From the NCBI RefSeq assembly GCF_009380165.1, contig NZ_WHUF01000001.1, positions 248,001 through 312,000 of the forward strand: 64,000 nt of DNA, in the 5' to 3' direction. The position numbers were made by a program, and so were the translations under genes. The notes under the pieces were generated by a model that had not been told where the DNA came from, did not search any database, and saw nothing but the letters and a program-made list of their open reading frames with translations. Of this stretch, positions 54,921 to 63,518 are shown in pieces. This DNA is from Rugamonas rivuli. Lineage in GTDB: Bacteria; Pseudomonadota; Gammaproteobacteria; Burkholderiales; Burkholderiaceae_D. The stretch's first letter is position 1, and the number at the start of each line of letters is the position of its first letter.

Positions 54921-57787
54921 GCGTCGCCTTGCTTCAGCAAATCACCACGGCATTGGCGCAGTTCTCAAGCGCCACGCGTTTGTACGCGCTGAAGCTGGGC
55001 GATGACGGTGACGAGCTCGGCTCCGGCGGCCTGCTGGTCGAAGCCTTCTGCGCCGACGACATGGTGCAGGGCAGCGGCGCGCGCGACATCATCGTGCTGT
55101 CGACCGATGCCCATGTCGCGCTGGCGCCCTTGCTGGGCAAGCCGGCCAGTCTCGAAGTGAGCCTGGCGGACGGCAGCCGCACCACCTTCAGCGGCGACAT
55201 CACGCAGGCAGCCATGCTGGGCAGCGAAGGCGGCCTGGCGCGCTTCCGCCTGCGGCTGACGCCGTGGCTGTGGCGCCTGAGCCAGGTCCGCAACAGCCGC
55301 GTATGGCAGGACAAGACGGTGATCGAGATCGTCGAATCGGTGTTCGCCGCCTATCAGCCGCTGGCGCAATGGCGCTGGAGCGAAGAGGTCGACAGCTTCC
55401 TGGCCGACGTCTCCGCGCGCAGCTATTGCTGCCAGTACCGCGAGTCCGACTACGACTTCGTGCTGCGCCTGCTGACGGAGGAAGGCCTGGCCTGGCGCTT
55501 CGAGGAAACCGAAGACGGCCTGTGCATGGTGCTGTTCGCCGACAGCAGCCAGCTCGGCGCGGTGCCCGAGGACGCCAGCAGCGAAGCGGGCGGCGGCATC
55601 CGCTTCCATGGCGTGCGCGCCGGCGAGAAGCAGGACACGATACAGGCCTTGCAGGCAAGGCGCAGCGTGACGGCGACGCTGACCACCTTGCTCAGCTACG
55701 ACTACAAAGCCAGGAAAGCCGTCGCCGCCAGCGCACCGGCCCAGCAGCAATACAAGAAACTGCCGCAGCTGGAAAGCTTCGACGTGCCGGGCCAATATGC
55801 GTATGCGAGCGGCGCGCAGGCACAGCACTATGCCGAACTGCAGATGCAGGCACGCGAGGCGCGCAGCCAGCAATGGCGCGGGCGTTCGACGGTGCGCACG
55901 CTGGCGGCAGGGCGCCGCGTCAACGTTACGCAGGGGCCGCTGGCTGCCGCCGATGGCGCGGAGACCCCGGCTTATACGGTGCTGCGCGTCACCAGCGTCG
56001 GTGTCAACAACCTGCCGTCGCCGGCCTCGCATGGGCTGGCCGAACTGTTCGGGCCGATTCCGGAATTGCTGGAGGAACTGGCGCCTGCGCATGACGACGA
56101 CTTCGCATTGGTGATCGAGCAGGCGCGGCAGACCGGCTATGCCAACAGCTTTGAAGCGGTCGCCGCCGATGTGATCTGGCGTCCGCAACGGCCGGACAGC
56201 GACGGCCGCAACCACCACAAGCCGACCGCGTCGGGCGCGCAAAGTGCGATCGTCATCGGTGCCGATGGATCGGACCAGCCGGCCGGATCGGACGAGCTCC
56301 ATTGCGACGCGCTGGGCCGCGTGCGCATCCGCTATCACTGGCAGGACAACGGCGACGCGACTTGCTGGGTGCGCGTTGCGCAGCGTTCGGCCGGCGGCGG
56401 CATGGGCAGCCAGTTCCTGCCGCGCGTGGGGCAGGAGGTGCTGGTGCAGTTCATCGAGAACGATATCGACCGGCCCATCATCCTCGGCGCTTTGTACAAC
56501 GGCCAGGGCGAAGGCGGCGTGGCGCCGACCCCGGCGGGACAGGCGGGAGGCGACAGCCAGGCTGCGCTGTTCAATCCGGCCAGCGATCATGCACCTTCGG
56601 CGCAGGGTAATCTGGCGGCGGGCAACAGTCCCTTGTGGCATGGCGCTTCCGCCGATACGGCCGGTCACGGCAATGCGGCGGCGCAGTGGGGCTTGCGCAG
56701 CAAGGAGTTTGGCGGTTCCGGTTACAACCAGCTGATGTTCGACGATACCGATGCGCAGGGCCGCGTGCAACTGCGCTCGACACACGCCGCCAGCGAGCTG
56801 ACGCTGGGCCATCTGATCCACAGCGCGGACAATTATCGCGGCAGTCTGCGCGGGCAGGGCGCCGAACTGCGCACCGATGCGTATGGAGCCTTGCGTGCCG
56901 GTGGCGGGTTGCTGGTGTCGAGCTACAAGATCGATCATAGCGCCAGCGAGCGTGAGCCGATGGGCGATAACACGGCAGGCATCGCGTTGATGAAGCAGGC
57001 TGTGCAGCTAGGGCAGACCTTCAGCGAGGCGGCCAAGACGCATGAGACGGTTGCATTGGCAACGCACATCGGCGCGGCCAAGGCCGGTGCGAGCGTGATG
57101 GACGACAAGTCCGCACCGTTGCAGGCGATGTTGACTGCGGTGTCGGGCATGGTGGGCAGCGCCAGTCTTGGTGCAGCCCAGGGTGATGCCGGCGACAAGA
57201 GTACCGCCGCTGGCGATGGCCGGCTGCCGCACATCAGCTCTCCGGTGATCGCCGTCAGCGGCAAGGCCGGTTTGAGCGTGACGGCCGGGCAGGCGATGCA
57301 GATGTCCAACGGCGAGACCATCGTCCTGATGAGCGGAGCGGATAGCCAGTTCGCCAGCGGCGGGCAGTTGCGCGTGCATAGCCGGCAGGCCATCGGCGTG
57401 CTGGGCGGGGCAGTCAAGCCGGGCGAAAGCAATATCGGCGTGCAGATGATCGCCGCCAAGGACACTGTCGATATCCAGGCCCAGGCGGAGGTGCTGAAGG
57501 TGCAGGCGAGGGACGATGTCAACCTTGTCAGCGCCAATGCTTTTGTCGACTGGGCGGCGGCAAAGAGCATTACGCTGTCGACGGCGGGCGGGGCGAACAT
57601 CACGATCGATGGCGGGAATATCACGGTACAGTGCCCCGGAAAGATCACCATCCATGCAGGGACCAAAGCCTTTGAAGGCCCGGGAAAGGCTGACTATGCG
57701 CTGCCGGTTATGCCGCGCAGCATCTGCAAGGAATGCCTGTTGAATGCTGCGAAGAGCGGTTCGCCAGTGGCAGCCAAAGGAGCCTGA
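54917..57787 (+). CDS. vgrG: VgrG spike protein (second copy)
   Basis: A 956-aa T6SS spike. The Rhs/VgrG core (FVLRLLTEEGLAWRFEETED), gp5 domain (VRIRYHWQDNGDATCWVRVA, FLPRVGQEVLVQFIENDIDR), FGGSGYNQLMFDDTD and DUF2345 region (ending CPGKITIHAGTKAFEGPG) are complete. It ends soon after DUF2345 with a short Cys-containing tail (SICKECLLN), without the long extension of the other VgrG. Start at ATG 54917, overlapping the preceding stop. It probably carries the phospholipase effector through the DUF4123 adaptor that follows. Confidence 0.95.
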   Translation: MSVALLQQITTALAQFSSATRLYALKLGDDGDELGSGGLLVEAFCADDMVQGSGARDIIVLSTDAHVALAPLLGKPASLEVSLADGSRTTFSGDITQAAMLGSEGGLARFRLRLTPWLWRLSQVRNSRVWQDKTVIEIVESVFAAYQPLAQWRWSEEVDSFLADVSARSYCCQYRESDYDFVLRLLTEEGLAWRFEETEDGLCMVLFADSSQLGAVPEDASSEAGGGIRFHGVRAGEKQDTIQALQARRSVTATLTTLLSYDYKARKAVAASAPAQQQYKKLPQLESFDVPGQYAYASGAQAQHYAELQMQAREARSQQWRGRSTVRTLAAGRRVNVTQGPLAAADGAETPAYTVLRVTSVGVNNLPSPASHGLAELFGPIPELLEELAPAHDDDFALVIEQARQTGYANSFEAVAADVIWRPQRPDSDGRNHHKPTASGAQSAIVIGADGSDQPAGSDELHCDALGRVRIRYHWQDNGDATCWVRVAQRSAGGGMGSQFLPRVGQEVLVQFIENDIDRPIILGALYNGQGEGGVAPTPAGQAGGDSQAALFNPASDHAPSAQGNLAAGNSPLWHGASADTAGHGNAAAQWGLRSKEFGGSGYNQLMFDDTDAQGRVQLRSTHAASELTLGHLIHSADNYRGSLRGQGAELRTDAYGALRAGGGLLVSSYKIDHSASEREPMGDNTAGIALMKQAVQLGQTFSEAAKTHETVALATHIGAAKAGASVMDDKSAPLQAMLTAVSGMVGSASLGAAQGDAGDKSTAAGDGRLPHISSPVIAVSGKAGLSVTAGQAMQMSNGETIVLMSGADSQFASGGQLRVHSRQAIGVLGGAVKPGESNIGVQMIAAKDTVDIQAQAEVLKVQARDDVNLVSANAFVDWAAAKSITLSTAGGANITIDGGNITVQCPGKITIHAGTKAFEGPGKADYALPVMPRSICKECLLNAAKSGSPVAAKGA

Positions 57788-57789
57788 CA

Positions 57790-58677
57790 GTGAAGACGAC
57801 GGATTTGCTGCCCTTGCTGAACCTTGAAGACGATGCCAGCCTGTTCAGCCTGATTGACGGCGCCCAGAATCAGGATCTGCACAAGCTGGGTCTGGAGCGG
57901 AAAAAAGGCCTGGGTTTCCATTCCCTGCTGGACGCATCGGCCAATTTCGACGCTGTCTATGCTGGTCCGCTGTTGGTCGAGCACGCGCATCGTAATGCAT
58001 GCACGGTGCTTGCCGGTATTGTGAACGTTGAGGGCAGTGCAAACTATGTTTCGCTGATGACCACATCGCAGCCGGTGGAAGCGTTGGTATCGCGCCTTGC
58101 GTGGATGACCAATGTCGTGCATGAGGATGGAACGGAATGGATCATGCGCTATTACGATCCACGGATCTTGCCGCATTGGCTGGCGGTCTTGAACCGCGAC
58201 CAGCGTGATATTGCGCTGAAGGGAATCAAGCAGTGGCTGTATATCGATGTGCGCGGCAGTGCCCAGATCATTCACGGCACACCCGCCTTGGATGCAAGCT
58301 TTGAGGCGGCGGCGCCGATGTGTATGTCTCCAGCGCAGCATGAAATTCTCATGGCGCGCTGCATGCCGTATATGATCATGGATTTGCTGGCCTCGGACAA
58401 TGTCGACGAGCTGCAAGCCATGCCAGCCCACGAGCGCTATGATTTTCTCGCCACTCAGCTTGGCCGCGCCCAAGCCTACGGCCTGGAAAGCGTGCCGGAT
58501 CTGAAAACTTACTGCATGCTGGGATTGATGTTCGGTCCTGGCTTCGATCGTTATCGCGTTGCCGCTGCGACGCTCGATACCCGTGACGCCGGTTCATTCA
58601 ATGACCGCATCCTGGCCTGGGCGCCGGCGCATTGGGGCGCCATGTCGCAGGATGCCGAGTTGGCGTTGCATAGTTAA
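57790..58677 (+). CDS. DUF4123 T6SS adaptor/chaperone
   Basis: A 295-aa protein of the DUF4123 (Tap/Tec) family, which loads effectors onto VgrG. Typical pattern: SLFSLIDGAQNQDLHKL near the N-terminus, YAGPLLVE, then LVSRLAWMTNVVHEDGTEW and RYYDPRILPHWL. The GTG start at 57790 is fixed by AAAGGAG 7 nt upstream. It lies 2 nt after vgrG and one gene before the phospholipase, so it is the expected adaptor for that effector. Confidence 0.9.
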   Translation: MKTTDLLPLLNLEDDASLFSLIDGAQNQDLHKLGLERKKGLGFHSLLDASANFDAVYAGPLLVEHAHRNACTVLAGIVNVEGSANYVSLMTTSQPVEALVSRLAWMTNVVHEDGTEWIMRYYDPRILPHWLAVLNRDQRDIALKGIKQWLYIDVRGSAQIIHGTPALDASFEAAAPMCMSPAQHEILMARCMPYMIMDLLASDNVDELQAMPAHERYDFLATQLGRAQAYGLESVPDLKTYCMLGLMFGPGFDRYRVAAATLDTRDAGSFNDRILAWAPAHWGAMSQDAELALHS

Positions 58678-58689
58678 ATGGAAATCACC

Positions 58690-59355
58690 ATGAAGTTTAT
58701 CGCTGTAATTTTATCTTTCACCATTGCCTTGCTGCTGACTGCATGTAAGCCACAGGGGAGTCCCGGGGACTCGGCAGCGGAAACGTTGGCGAACACGATG
58801 ACGACCAGTTCGTACAACTACACCACTCACAATCTTTACGACATCAGCTTCAAGGATGCCACACTGCCTTTTAACGTGGCTGATGCTGCGCGTGCCGGCT
58901 CGGTCTTTTTCCGCAATTCCAGTCGCGCGCTGTTAGACGGTGGCGAGCAGTATCGCTTCGCTTTCGCGGATTGCTGTTTTATCTGGGACAAACACCTGCC
59001 AGCCCCCACGAAGCTCAGGGTGGTATGGAATGTGGTGTACGACCTCGATCTGTTCGAAGGCGAGAGCGGTAAACATTACGACGACCGCGCCAGCAAGGAG
59101 CCTGCGCCGGGAACCCGCTGGTGTTCCGCCATGGTGGAGGTGCCGGGGCCGGCCCCTGTAACTGCGGACAATCTGTCGCTGCATTTCCTGCCGGACGGTA
59201 CGGTTATCGGCAGCTACGGCAAGGCATCGGCGCCGGCTCCGCTCAGTTCGGCTCAAGTGCTTGCACATGCGGCTCCGATGCCCAAGGGCCAATACTGCAA
59301 GCAGGAGATCACCAATCCGTGGTTCGGCATTCCCCGGGCGCCACACAAGGAGTAG
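58690..59355 (+). CDS. DUF3304 lipoprotein, candidate immunity protein of the Tle1 effector
   Basis: A 221-aa predicted lipoprotein (lipobox LLTAC) with a DUF3304-type body: YNYTTHNLYDISFKD, CCFIWDKHLP and the C-terminal ITNPWFGIP. DUF3304 lipoproteins commonly accompany Tle1-type phospholipases as periplasmic Tli immunity. It lies 3 nt before the phospholipase gene. The ATG at 58678 is an alternative start. Part of its 5' coding sequence (58818-58841) recurs at 62313-62336 as a remnant. Confidence 0.78.
   Translation: MKFIAVILSFTIALLLTACKPQGSPGDSAAETLANTMTTSSYNYTTHNLYDISFKDATLPFNVADAARAGSVFFRNSSRALLDGGEQYRFAFADCCFIWDKHLPAPTKLRVVWNVVYDLDLFEGESGKHYDDRASKEPAPGTRWCSAMVEVPGPAPVTADNLSLHFLPDGTVIGSYGKASAPAPLSSAQVLAHAAPMPKGQYCKQEITNPWFGIPRAPHKE
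58818..58841 (+). repeat. Parent copy of a 24-bp direct repeat (DUF3304 gene fragment)
   Basis: This segment within the DUF3304 gene encodes TTHNLYD and matches 62313-62336 at 23 of 24 bases. The distal copy lies outside any gene, so it is a leftover of a second DUF3304 gene. Confidence 0.7.
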
Positions 59356-59358
59356 CGC

Positions 59359-61014
59359 ATGAGCAAACCAACCGTGCGGCGGCTGACCGACCTGAGCAAG
59401 GACGAGAAGGCAGCGCGCAATATCTACCGCAGCCAGCTGAACAAAATCGAGATGACTGCGGACCTGGCCGATTGCAGGAAACCGGTCTGGATCAGTTGTT
59501 TCTTCGACGGTACGGGGAATAACTTCAAAGAAGATGGCAACGGCAAGCTTAACAGTGACGTCGAGAAGTACAGCAATGTCGCCAAGTTGGCGAAGTTTGC
59601 GCACCCGGACGAGGACGCTGCCAAGCGTACCTATGGCTTATACGCGCCCGGGGTGGGAACGCCGTTTCCCGCAGTGGGTGACAGCGGCAAAGGTATCGAC
59701 CAGGCGGCCGGCATGGCGTCCGCTGCCAAAGGGCAGGCGCGCATTACGTGGATGCTGCAGCAGTTTAAGACACGGGTCGAGCGCCACATGCCGCATGTCA
59801 GCCAGATTAACGTGGCGGTTTTTGGTTTCAGTCGGGGGGCGGCCCAGGCGCGCGCATTTGTGCGGCAATTGGCCGATCAATGCTACAAGCAGGGCGAGGA
59901 ACTGATCTGGACCAAGGGCAGCGGCTTCAAGCAGCCGCGTCTGGTCATTTACTTTCTTGGCATCTTCGATACCGTCGCTTCGGTAGGTTTTGGTGGCAGC
60001 CGCATGGAATCCAGCCTCAAGTATGTGTTGGGGCCGGTTTGGGGCGGAGTGCTGTACAGCATAGACGATGGCGGCCATGCAGACTGGGCCAGCGACCTGA
60101 GGATACCCTGGTATGTGCGTTTTTGTGAGCACTACGTCGCTTCTCACGAGGTGCGGGAAAAATTCCCTTCCGATTCAGTGCGGGAAGATCAAAACATCAA
60201 TTCCAACTGCCGGGAGACGTTCTATCCCGGCGCCCACTCGGACGTAGGTGGCGGTTATGGTTCGATGACCCAGGAAGGCCGATCGAACGAGCTTTCCCGC
60301 ATCGCGCTGTGCAATATGTATTTGTCCGCTTATGCCGCCGGTGTGCCGCTCAACCCGCCGTCTGAAGTATTGGAAAACAGCGGCTCGTTGTTCGAGATTA
60401 CCAGCGAGTTGCAATCCTGTTTTGAAGCGTATATGAGTGTCGTGGCCGAGGGGAGCAAGCTGGAACAGCAAGTCATCAGCCACATGGCCGGCTACTATCA
60501 TTGGCGTTGGGGACGGACGGAGCGGCAACGTGCTGCGCTCAAGGAGCGGCAAGCGTTGATAGCAAAGGGGCAGTCGGTGATGTACGCAACGCCGGACACG
60601 TATATGACCACTACCGATCAGGAATGGGAAACCGACGTGCAGGACATTGCCGAGAAAAAGACGGGATTTTTCCGCAGCTCCACGACGCCGTTGGAAGATG
60701 TGATTTTCGACGCGTGGAAAGGCAAGTTGAGAAAATCGATGAAGGCCGAGAAGCGGGCACTGTTCGATAAGTTCTTTGACCGTTATGTCCACGATTCCGT
60801 TGCCGGCTTCAAAAACCAGATGGCCGATTCGCATCTGGGTTCCGTCGAAGCCAGCCGCTGGTCGCGCAATCGCCAGTATTTCATGGGGAAGCGGGGCAAG
60901 AAGTTTTTGTACTGGCGCTATGAGGGCGACCACCCGGAAACGGAGGGGGCAAAAGAGGCTATGCTGATGCCTAAGAAGGGTCAGTTGCCGACGGACGGTA
61001 CTGCGATCGCTTAA
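59359..61014 (+). CDS. T6SS phospholipase effector, Tle1 family (DUF2235)
   Basis: A 551-aa alpha/beta-hydrolase of the DUF2235/Tle1 family, which hydrolyses membrane phospholipids of target cells. N-terminal WISCFFDGTGNNF is the family signature. The nucleophile is S158 in GFSRG. Probable partners are D204 (GIFDTVASVG) and H293 (GAHSDVGGGYG). The C-terminal half (about 350-551) is family-variable. No signal peptide. Its context of vgrG, DUF4123 adaptor and DUF3304 lipoprotein is the canonical Tle1 module. Confidence 0.92.
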   Translation: MSKPTVRRLTDLSKDEKAARNIYRSQLNKIEMTADLADCRKPVWISCFFDGTGNNFKEDGNGKLNSDVEKYSNVAKLAKFAHPDEDAAKRTYGLYAPGVGTPFPAVGDSGKGIDQAAGMASAAKGQARITWMLQQFKTRVERHMPHVSQINVAVFGFSRGAAQARAFVRQLADQCYKQGEELIWTKGSGFKQPRLVIYFLGIFDTVASVGFGGSRMESSLKYVLGPVWGGVLYSIDDGGHADWASDLRIPWYVRFCEHYVASHEVREKFPSDSVREDQNINSNCRETFYPGAHSDVGGGYGSMTQEGRSNELSRIALCNMYLSAYAAGVPLNPPSEVLENSGSLFEITSELQSCFEAYMSVVAEGSKLEQQVISHMAGYYHWRWGRTERQRAALKERQALIAKGQSVMYATPDTYMTTTDQEWETDVQDIAEKKTGFFRSSTTPLEDVIFDAWKGKLRKSMKAEKRALFDKFFDRYVHDSVAGFKNQMADSHLGSVEASRWSRNRQYFMGKRGKKFLYWRYEGDHPETEGAKEAMLMPKKGQLPTDGTAIA

Positions 61015-61033
61015 CTTCCGCTTGTTAATAGGA

Positions 61034-61070
61034 GGTCGAGCACGCTGTCGTGGAAGATTTGGAACAGATG
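61034..61070 (-). repeat. Remnant of an acyltransferase gene (37-bp repeat, copy 1)
   Basis: Matches 62599-62635 at 34 of 37 bases. On the minus strand it still encodes HLFQIFHDSVLD, corresponding to HLFNIFHDSALD in the BioF2-like protein. It lies between the phospholipase gene and the next immunity-like gene, outside any ORF, and so is a relic of a homologous gene. Confidence 0.75.
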
Positions 61071-61087
61071 CACAGAGCAGGTGGGGA

Positions 61088-61813
61088 ATGCGCTATTTTT
61101 TAACTATCTGTTTGTTAGTCCTGCTGATACCTGGCGGACTGACGCATGCTGCTCCAGAACGGAAAACGGTGGCCGAACTGTGGAGTAAGGCAGTCCGGAA
61201 GGCGGCTCAAGCTACGGGCACCGAGACTCAAGAACATAATTTCGGTGAATCAAGAACGGTCTCGCGTGGTGCTCGGCCTGAAATTATTCTCCGGCAGGAC
61301 AAAATACTCTATAACGGGAAAAGGTTGGAACTCGGCAGGACTGCTTCTCAATGGGATGCGATACTCCCTGGCGAACGACGCTGCGATGACCTCTCAAACC
61401 CGAGCTGGTGCAATTGGGATGATCTTGGCATCCTGGTTGGATTCACTGATAAAAAACCCAAGAAAATATCATATGTCACCATATATCTCCGCTTGCCGGA
61501 AGTCGATCCGAATGACGGCTTGGTGACTATGTCGGCTGACGGGACAGCGTTGCCGCCGCTGGTGCGGTTTTATCCCAAGTCTCCATTTCCTGGCTATCTT
61601 GAGCTTGATGGTTATGGCATGGACAGGCGTACCATGTTTTGGGAAGTATTGAAACGCGCAGAAAAAAAGCGAAATCTACATTGCGGTCTGCGCGACTGTG
61701 TCGCTCCGGGCGGGACGTTTGGAAGTAACACGGTTATGTACTTTGATCTTGATGAGCCGGTGGAGACGGGCGCCGTAAACAACATAAACATCAGCTCTCG
61801 AGCAGCCAAATAA
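61088..61813 (+). CDS. Exported immunity-like protein (WDDLGI family)
   Basis: A 241-aa protein with a signal peptide (TICLLVLLIPGGLTHA). The mature part has ILYNGKRLELGRTASQWDAIL then CNWDDLGILVGFTDKK, a pattern (NGKxLxLG, WDDLGI) seen in exported proteins next to T6SS effectors (DUF7738-like, from memory). The start at 61088 follows GGTGGGGA. It stands after the phospholipase, so it may be extra immunity or an orphan of an earlier module. GC is lower than in the vgrG. Confidence 0.62.
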   Translation: MRYFLTICLLVLLIPGGLTHAAPERKTVAELWSKAVRKAAQATGTETQEHNFGESRTVSRGARPEIILRQDKILYNGKRLELGRTASQWDAILPGERRCDDLSNPSWCNWDDLGILVGFTDKKPKKISYVTIYLRLPEVDPNDGLVTMSADGTALPPLVRFYPKSPFPGYLELDGYGMDRRTMFWEVLKRAEKKRNLHCGLRDCVAPGGTFGSNTVMYFDLDEPVETGAVNNINISSRAAK

Positions 61814-61830
61814 CCGGGTGCCAGAATACT

Positions 61831-62304
61831 GTGCATACCACCAGCGAACCCCTCCTTCTTTCAAGCCGCCGACGCGCCTTTTGTGCCGCCGGGCTGATGT
61901 TTTGTCTCTCATCTGCTTGTAAGGGGAAATCATTGGCCATCGTTGTCGAGGCAGTGCTGTTTAGTTATCTGGACCGGCCTATTTTTGACGTGGTTGTTGG
62001 CGACACCGACGTCGGCGTATCGGGCGTGTATCCAAGTACGGGTGGTGGAACCATGTCGGGCGCCAGGTTCTCCAGTGGTGCGCAAACTGTGCGTTGGACG
62101 CTTGATGGGCCTCAGGGCATGCCACGTAACGGCGAGGTGGTGCACGCGCAAAACCGTCCCGAACTGGCACCTCCTTCGGCAGGCGAACATTATCTCGCTG
62201 TGCATATCTATCCGGATAACACAGTTGAACTCATCTACTCGAAAAATTACCCGCAATTTTCACCACGAGGGTTGCAGTTCGCAGCATCTCGCCGGTCCGG
62301 GTGA
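61831..62304 (+). CDS. Predicted lipoprotein, DUF3304-related immunity candidate
   Basis: A 157-aa protein. GTG start, Arg-rich N-region and lipobox-like LSSAC. The body (VLFSYLDRPIFDVVVGDTDV, STGGGTMSGARFSSG and HYLAVHIYPDNTVELIYSK) resembles small lipoproteins found beside Tle-type modules and has DUF3304-like features. It is the last gene of the phospholipase module. No ribosome binding site stands out. Confidence 0.6.
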   Translation: MHTTSEPLLLSSRRRAFCAAGLMFCLSSACKGKSLAIVVEAVLFSYLDRPIFDVVVGDTDVGVSGVYPSTGGGTMSGARFSSGAQTVRWTLDGPQGMPRNGEVVHAQNRPELAPPSAGEHYLAVHIYPDNTVELIYSKNYPQFSPRGLQFAASRRSG

Positions 62305-62312
62305 ACGTCTAG

Positions 62313-62336
62313 CTACACCACGCACAATCTTTACGA
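62313..62336 (+). pseudogene. Remnant of a second DUF3304 gene
   Basis: Encodes TTHNLYD, 23/24 identical to 58818-58841, in the 55-nt gap between the last immunity candidate and the acyltransferase gene. Only this fragment remains. It marks a recombination end point of the T6SS module. Confidence 0.65.
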
Positions 62337-62359
62337 TGACGAGCGGCAGGGCGATCTCG

Positions 62360-63457
62360 TTACCTCAAGCGCCGCCTCAGCCACGCGATACCGGCGCTGA
62401 AGCAGCGATGCGCGCCGCAGATCAGGCGATTCTTCAAGCTCGCGCGCATCAGCAGCACGTGGGCGCGTTGCACGGTGACGTTGGTGGAGGTGTAGCTGTG
62501 CCCCGGCTTGCCGTAGCCGAGATCGATGCGCTTGAAGTTGCGCCGCTTGCACATGTCTTCGATGGCCATATGCAGCATCGTGGTGCCGACCGATAGATGG
62601 TCGAGCGCGCTGTCGTGGAAGATGTTGAACAGATGTAGTGTGTCGCTGGACTGCAAACCCAGCATCAGCGCGCAGGGCAGGCCGCCGCAGTCGATCTGGT
62701 AGCACAGCAGCATGCCGTGCCGTGCCAGCTCGTGCATCTCTTCCGGAGTCCATAATTGTGCCCGATGCTCCGGAGTGCTAAGCCGCGACAAGGCCTCGCT
62801 CATGGCCGCCAACTGCCCGGGATGCTCGATGCAGCGCAACGCCAATTGTCCGCCGCCATGCTCGCACAGCTGGCGTTGTTGCCGCTTGAGATTGTAGCGG
62901 CGCTTGGAGTTGAACTGCGCCATGAAGGCGTCGAAGCTGGCGGGCAGGGGGATCTGGTGGCAGTCGCGCCAGTCGTTGAGCACGTGCGTCCGATAGCAGC
63001 GCCGGCCGCGGGCGATACAACGCCACAGGCCGCTGTCCGACGGCAGCGATGTCAGCGAGATCGCCTGGCATTGCGGGAAGTGCTTCAACAGAAAATCCAG
63101 CAGCAGGTCCAGCAGCGCCGGCTCGGCAGGCATCAGCGGCGCGCTGCCGAGCAGAACCACGCTCGGCACCGGCAGCGAGCCAAGGCGCAGCCGGCCGGCG
63201 GAAAAATCGATACTGTGACGTCGCAGCGTCAATGGCACCACGCCGACCACGACGCCGCTCCAGCGGTGCTTCACGGTGAACAGCTGCGGCGGCGCATGCT
63301 GTGTCGCCGTGGACAGCAGATAGTCGAAGAATTCCGGACTCTGGTAGACGCGGCCATGGCTGTCGCTATCGGCCAGCAGTGCGCGCCAGCGCTCCATCAG
63401 TGCGTGGTCGCCGACCTGCTTGCTGGCGTCTTCAATGAGGTAGGTATCGTTGGACAT
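62360..63457 (-). CDS. BioF2/FemAB-like GNAT acyltransferase
   Basis: A 365-aa GNAT-fold acyltransferase of the BioF2/CelD-like group (PF13480 type), often in exopolysaccharide or cell-envelope modification. Visible pattern: the central FMAQFNSKRRYNLKRQQRQL, ALMLGLQSSDTLHLFN and the C-terminal RIDLGYGKPGHSYTSTNV. Donor and acceptor cannot be predicted. A fragment of a homologous gene remains at 61034-61070, so this locus borders the exchangeable T6SS module. Confidence 0.78.
   Translation of the reverse strand: MSNDTYLIEDASKQVGDHALMERWRALLADSDSHGRVYQSPEFFDYLLSTATQHAPPQLFTVKHRWSGVVVGVVPLTLRRHSIDFSAGRLRLGSLPVPSVVLLGSAPLMPAEPALLDLLLDFLLKHFPQCQAISLTSLPSDSGLWRCIARGRRCYRTHVLNDWRDCHQIPLPASFDAFMAQFNSKRRYNLKRQQRQLCEHGGGQLALRCIEHPGQLAAMSEALSRLSTPEHRAQLWTPEEMHELARHGMLLCYQIDCGGLPCALMLGLQSSDTLHLFNIFHDSALDHLSVGTTMLHMAIEDMCKRRNFKRIDLGYGKPGHSYTSTNVTVQRAHVLLMRASLKNRLICGAHRCFSAGIAWLRRRLR
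62599..62635 (-). repeat. 37-bp repeat, copy 2 (inside the acyltransferase gene)
   Basis: Intact gene copy of the segment also found at 61034-61070 (34/37 identical), same orientation. The distance between copies is about 1.57 kb. Confidence 0.75.
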
Positions 63458-63518
63458 GGTCGCTAGACGATCCCATATCCCGCGCCGGCGCCTGTTGATG
63501 CAGGTCGAAACGAGGCCA

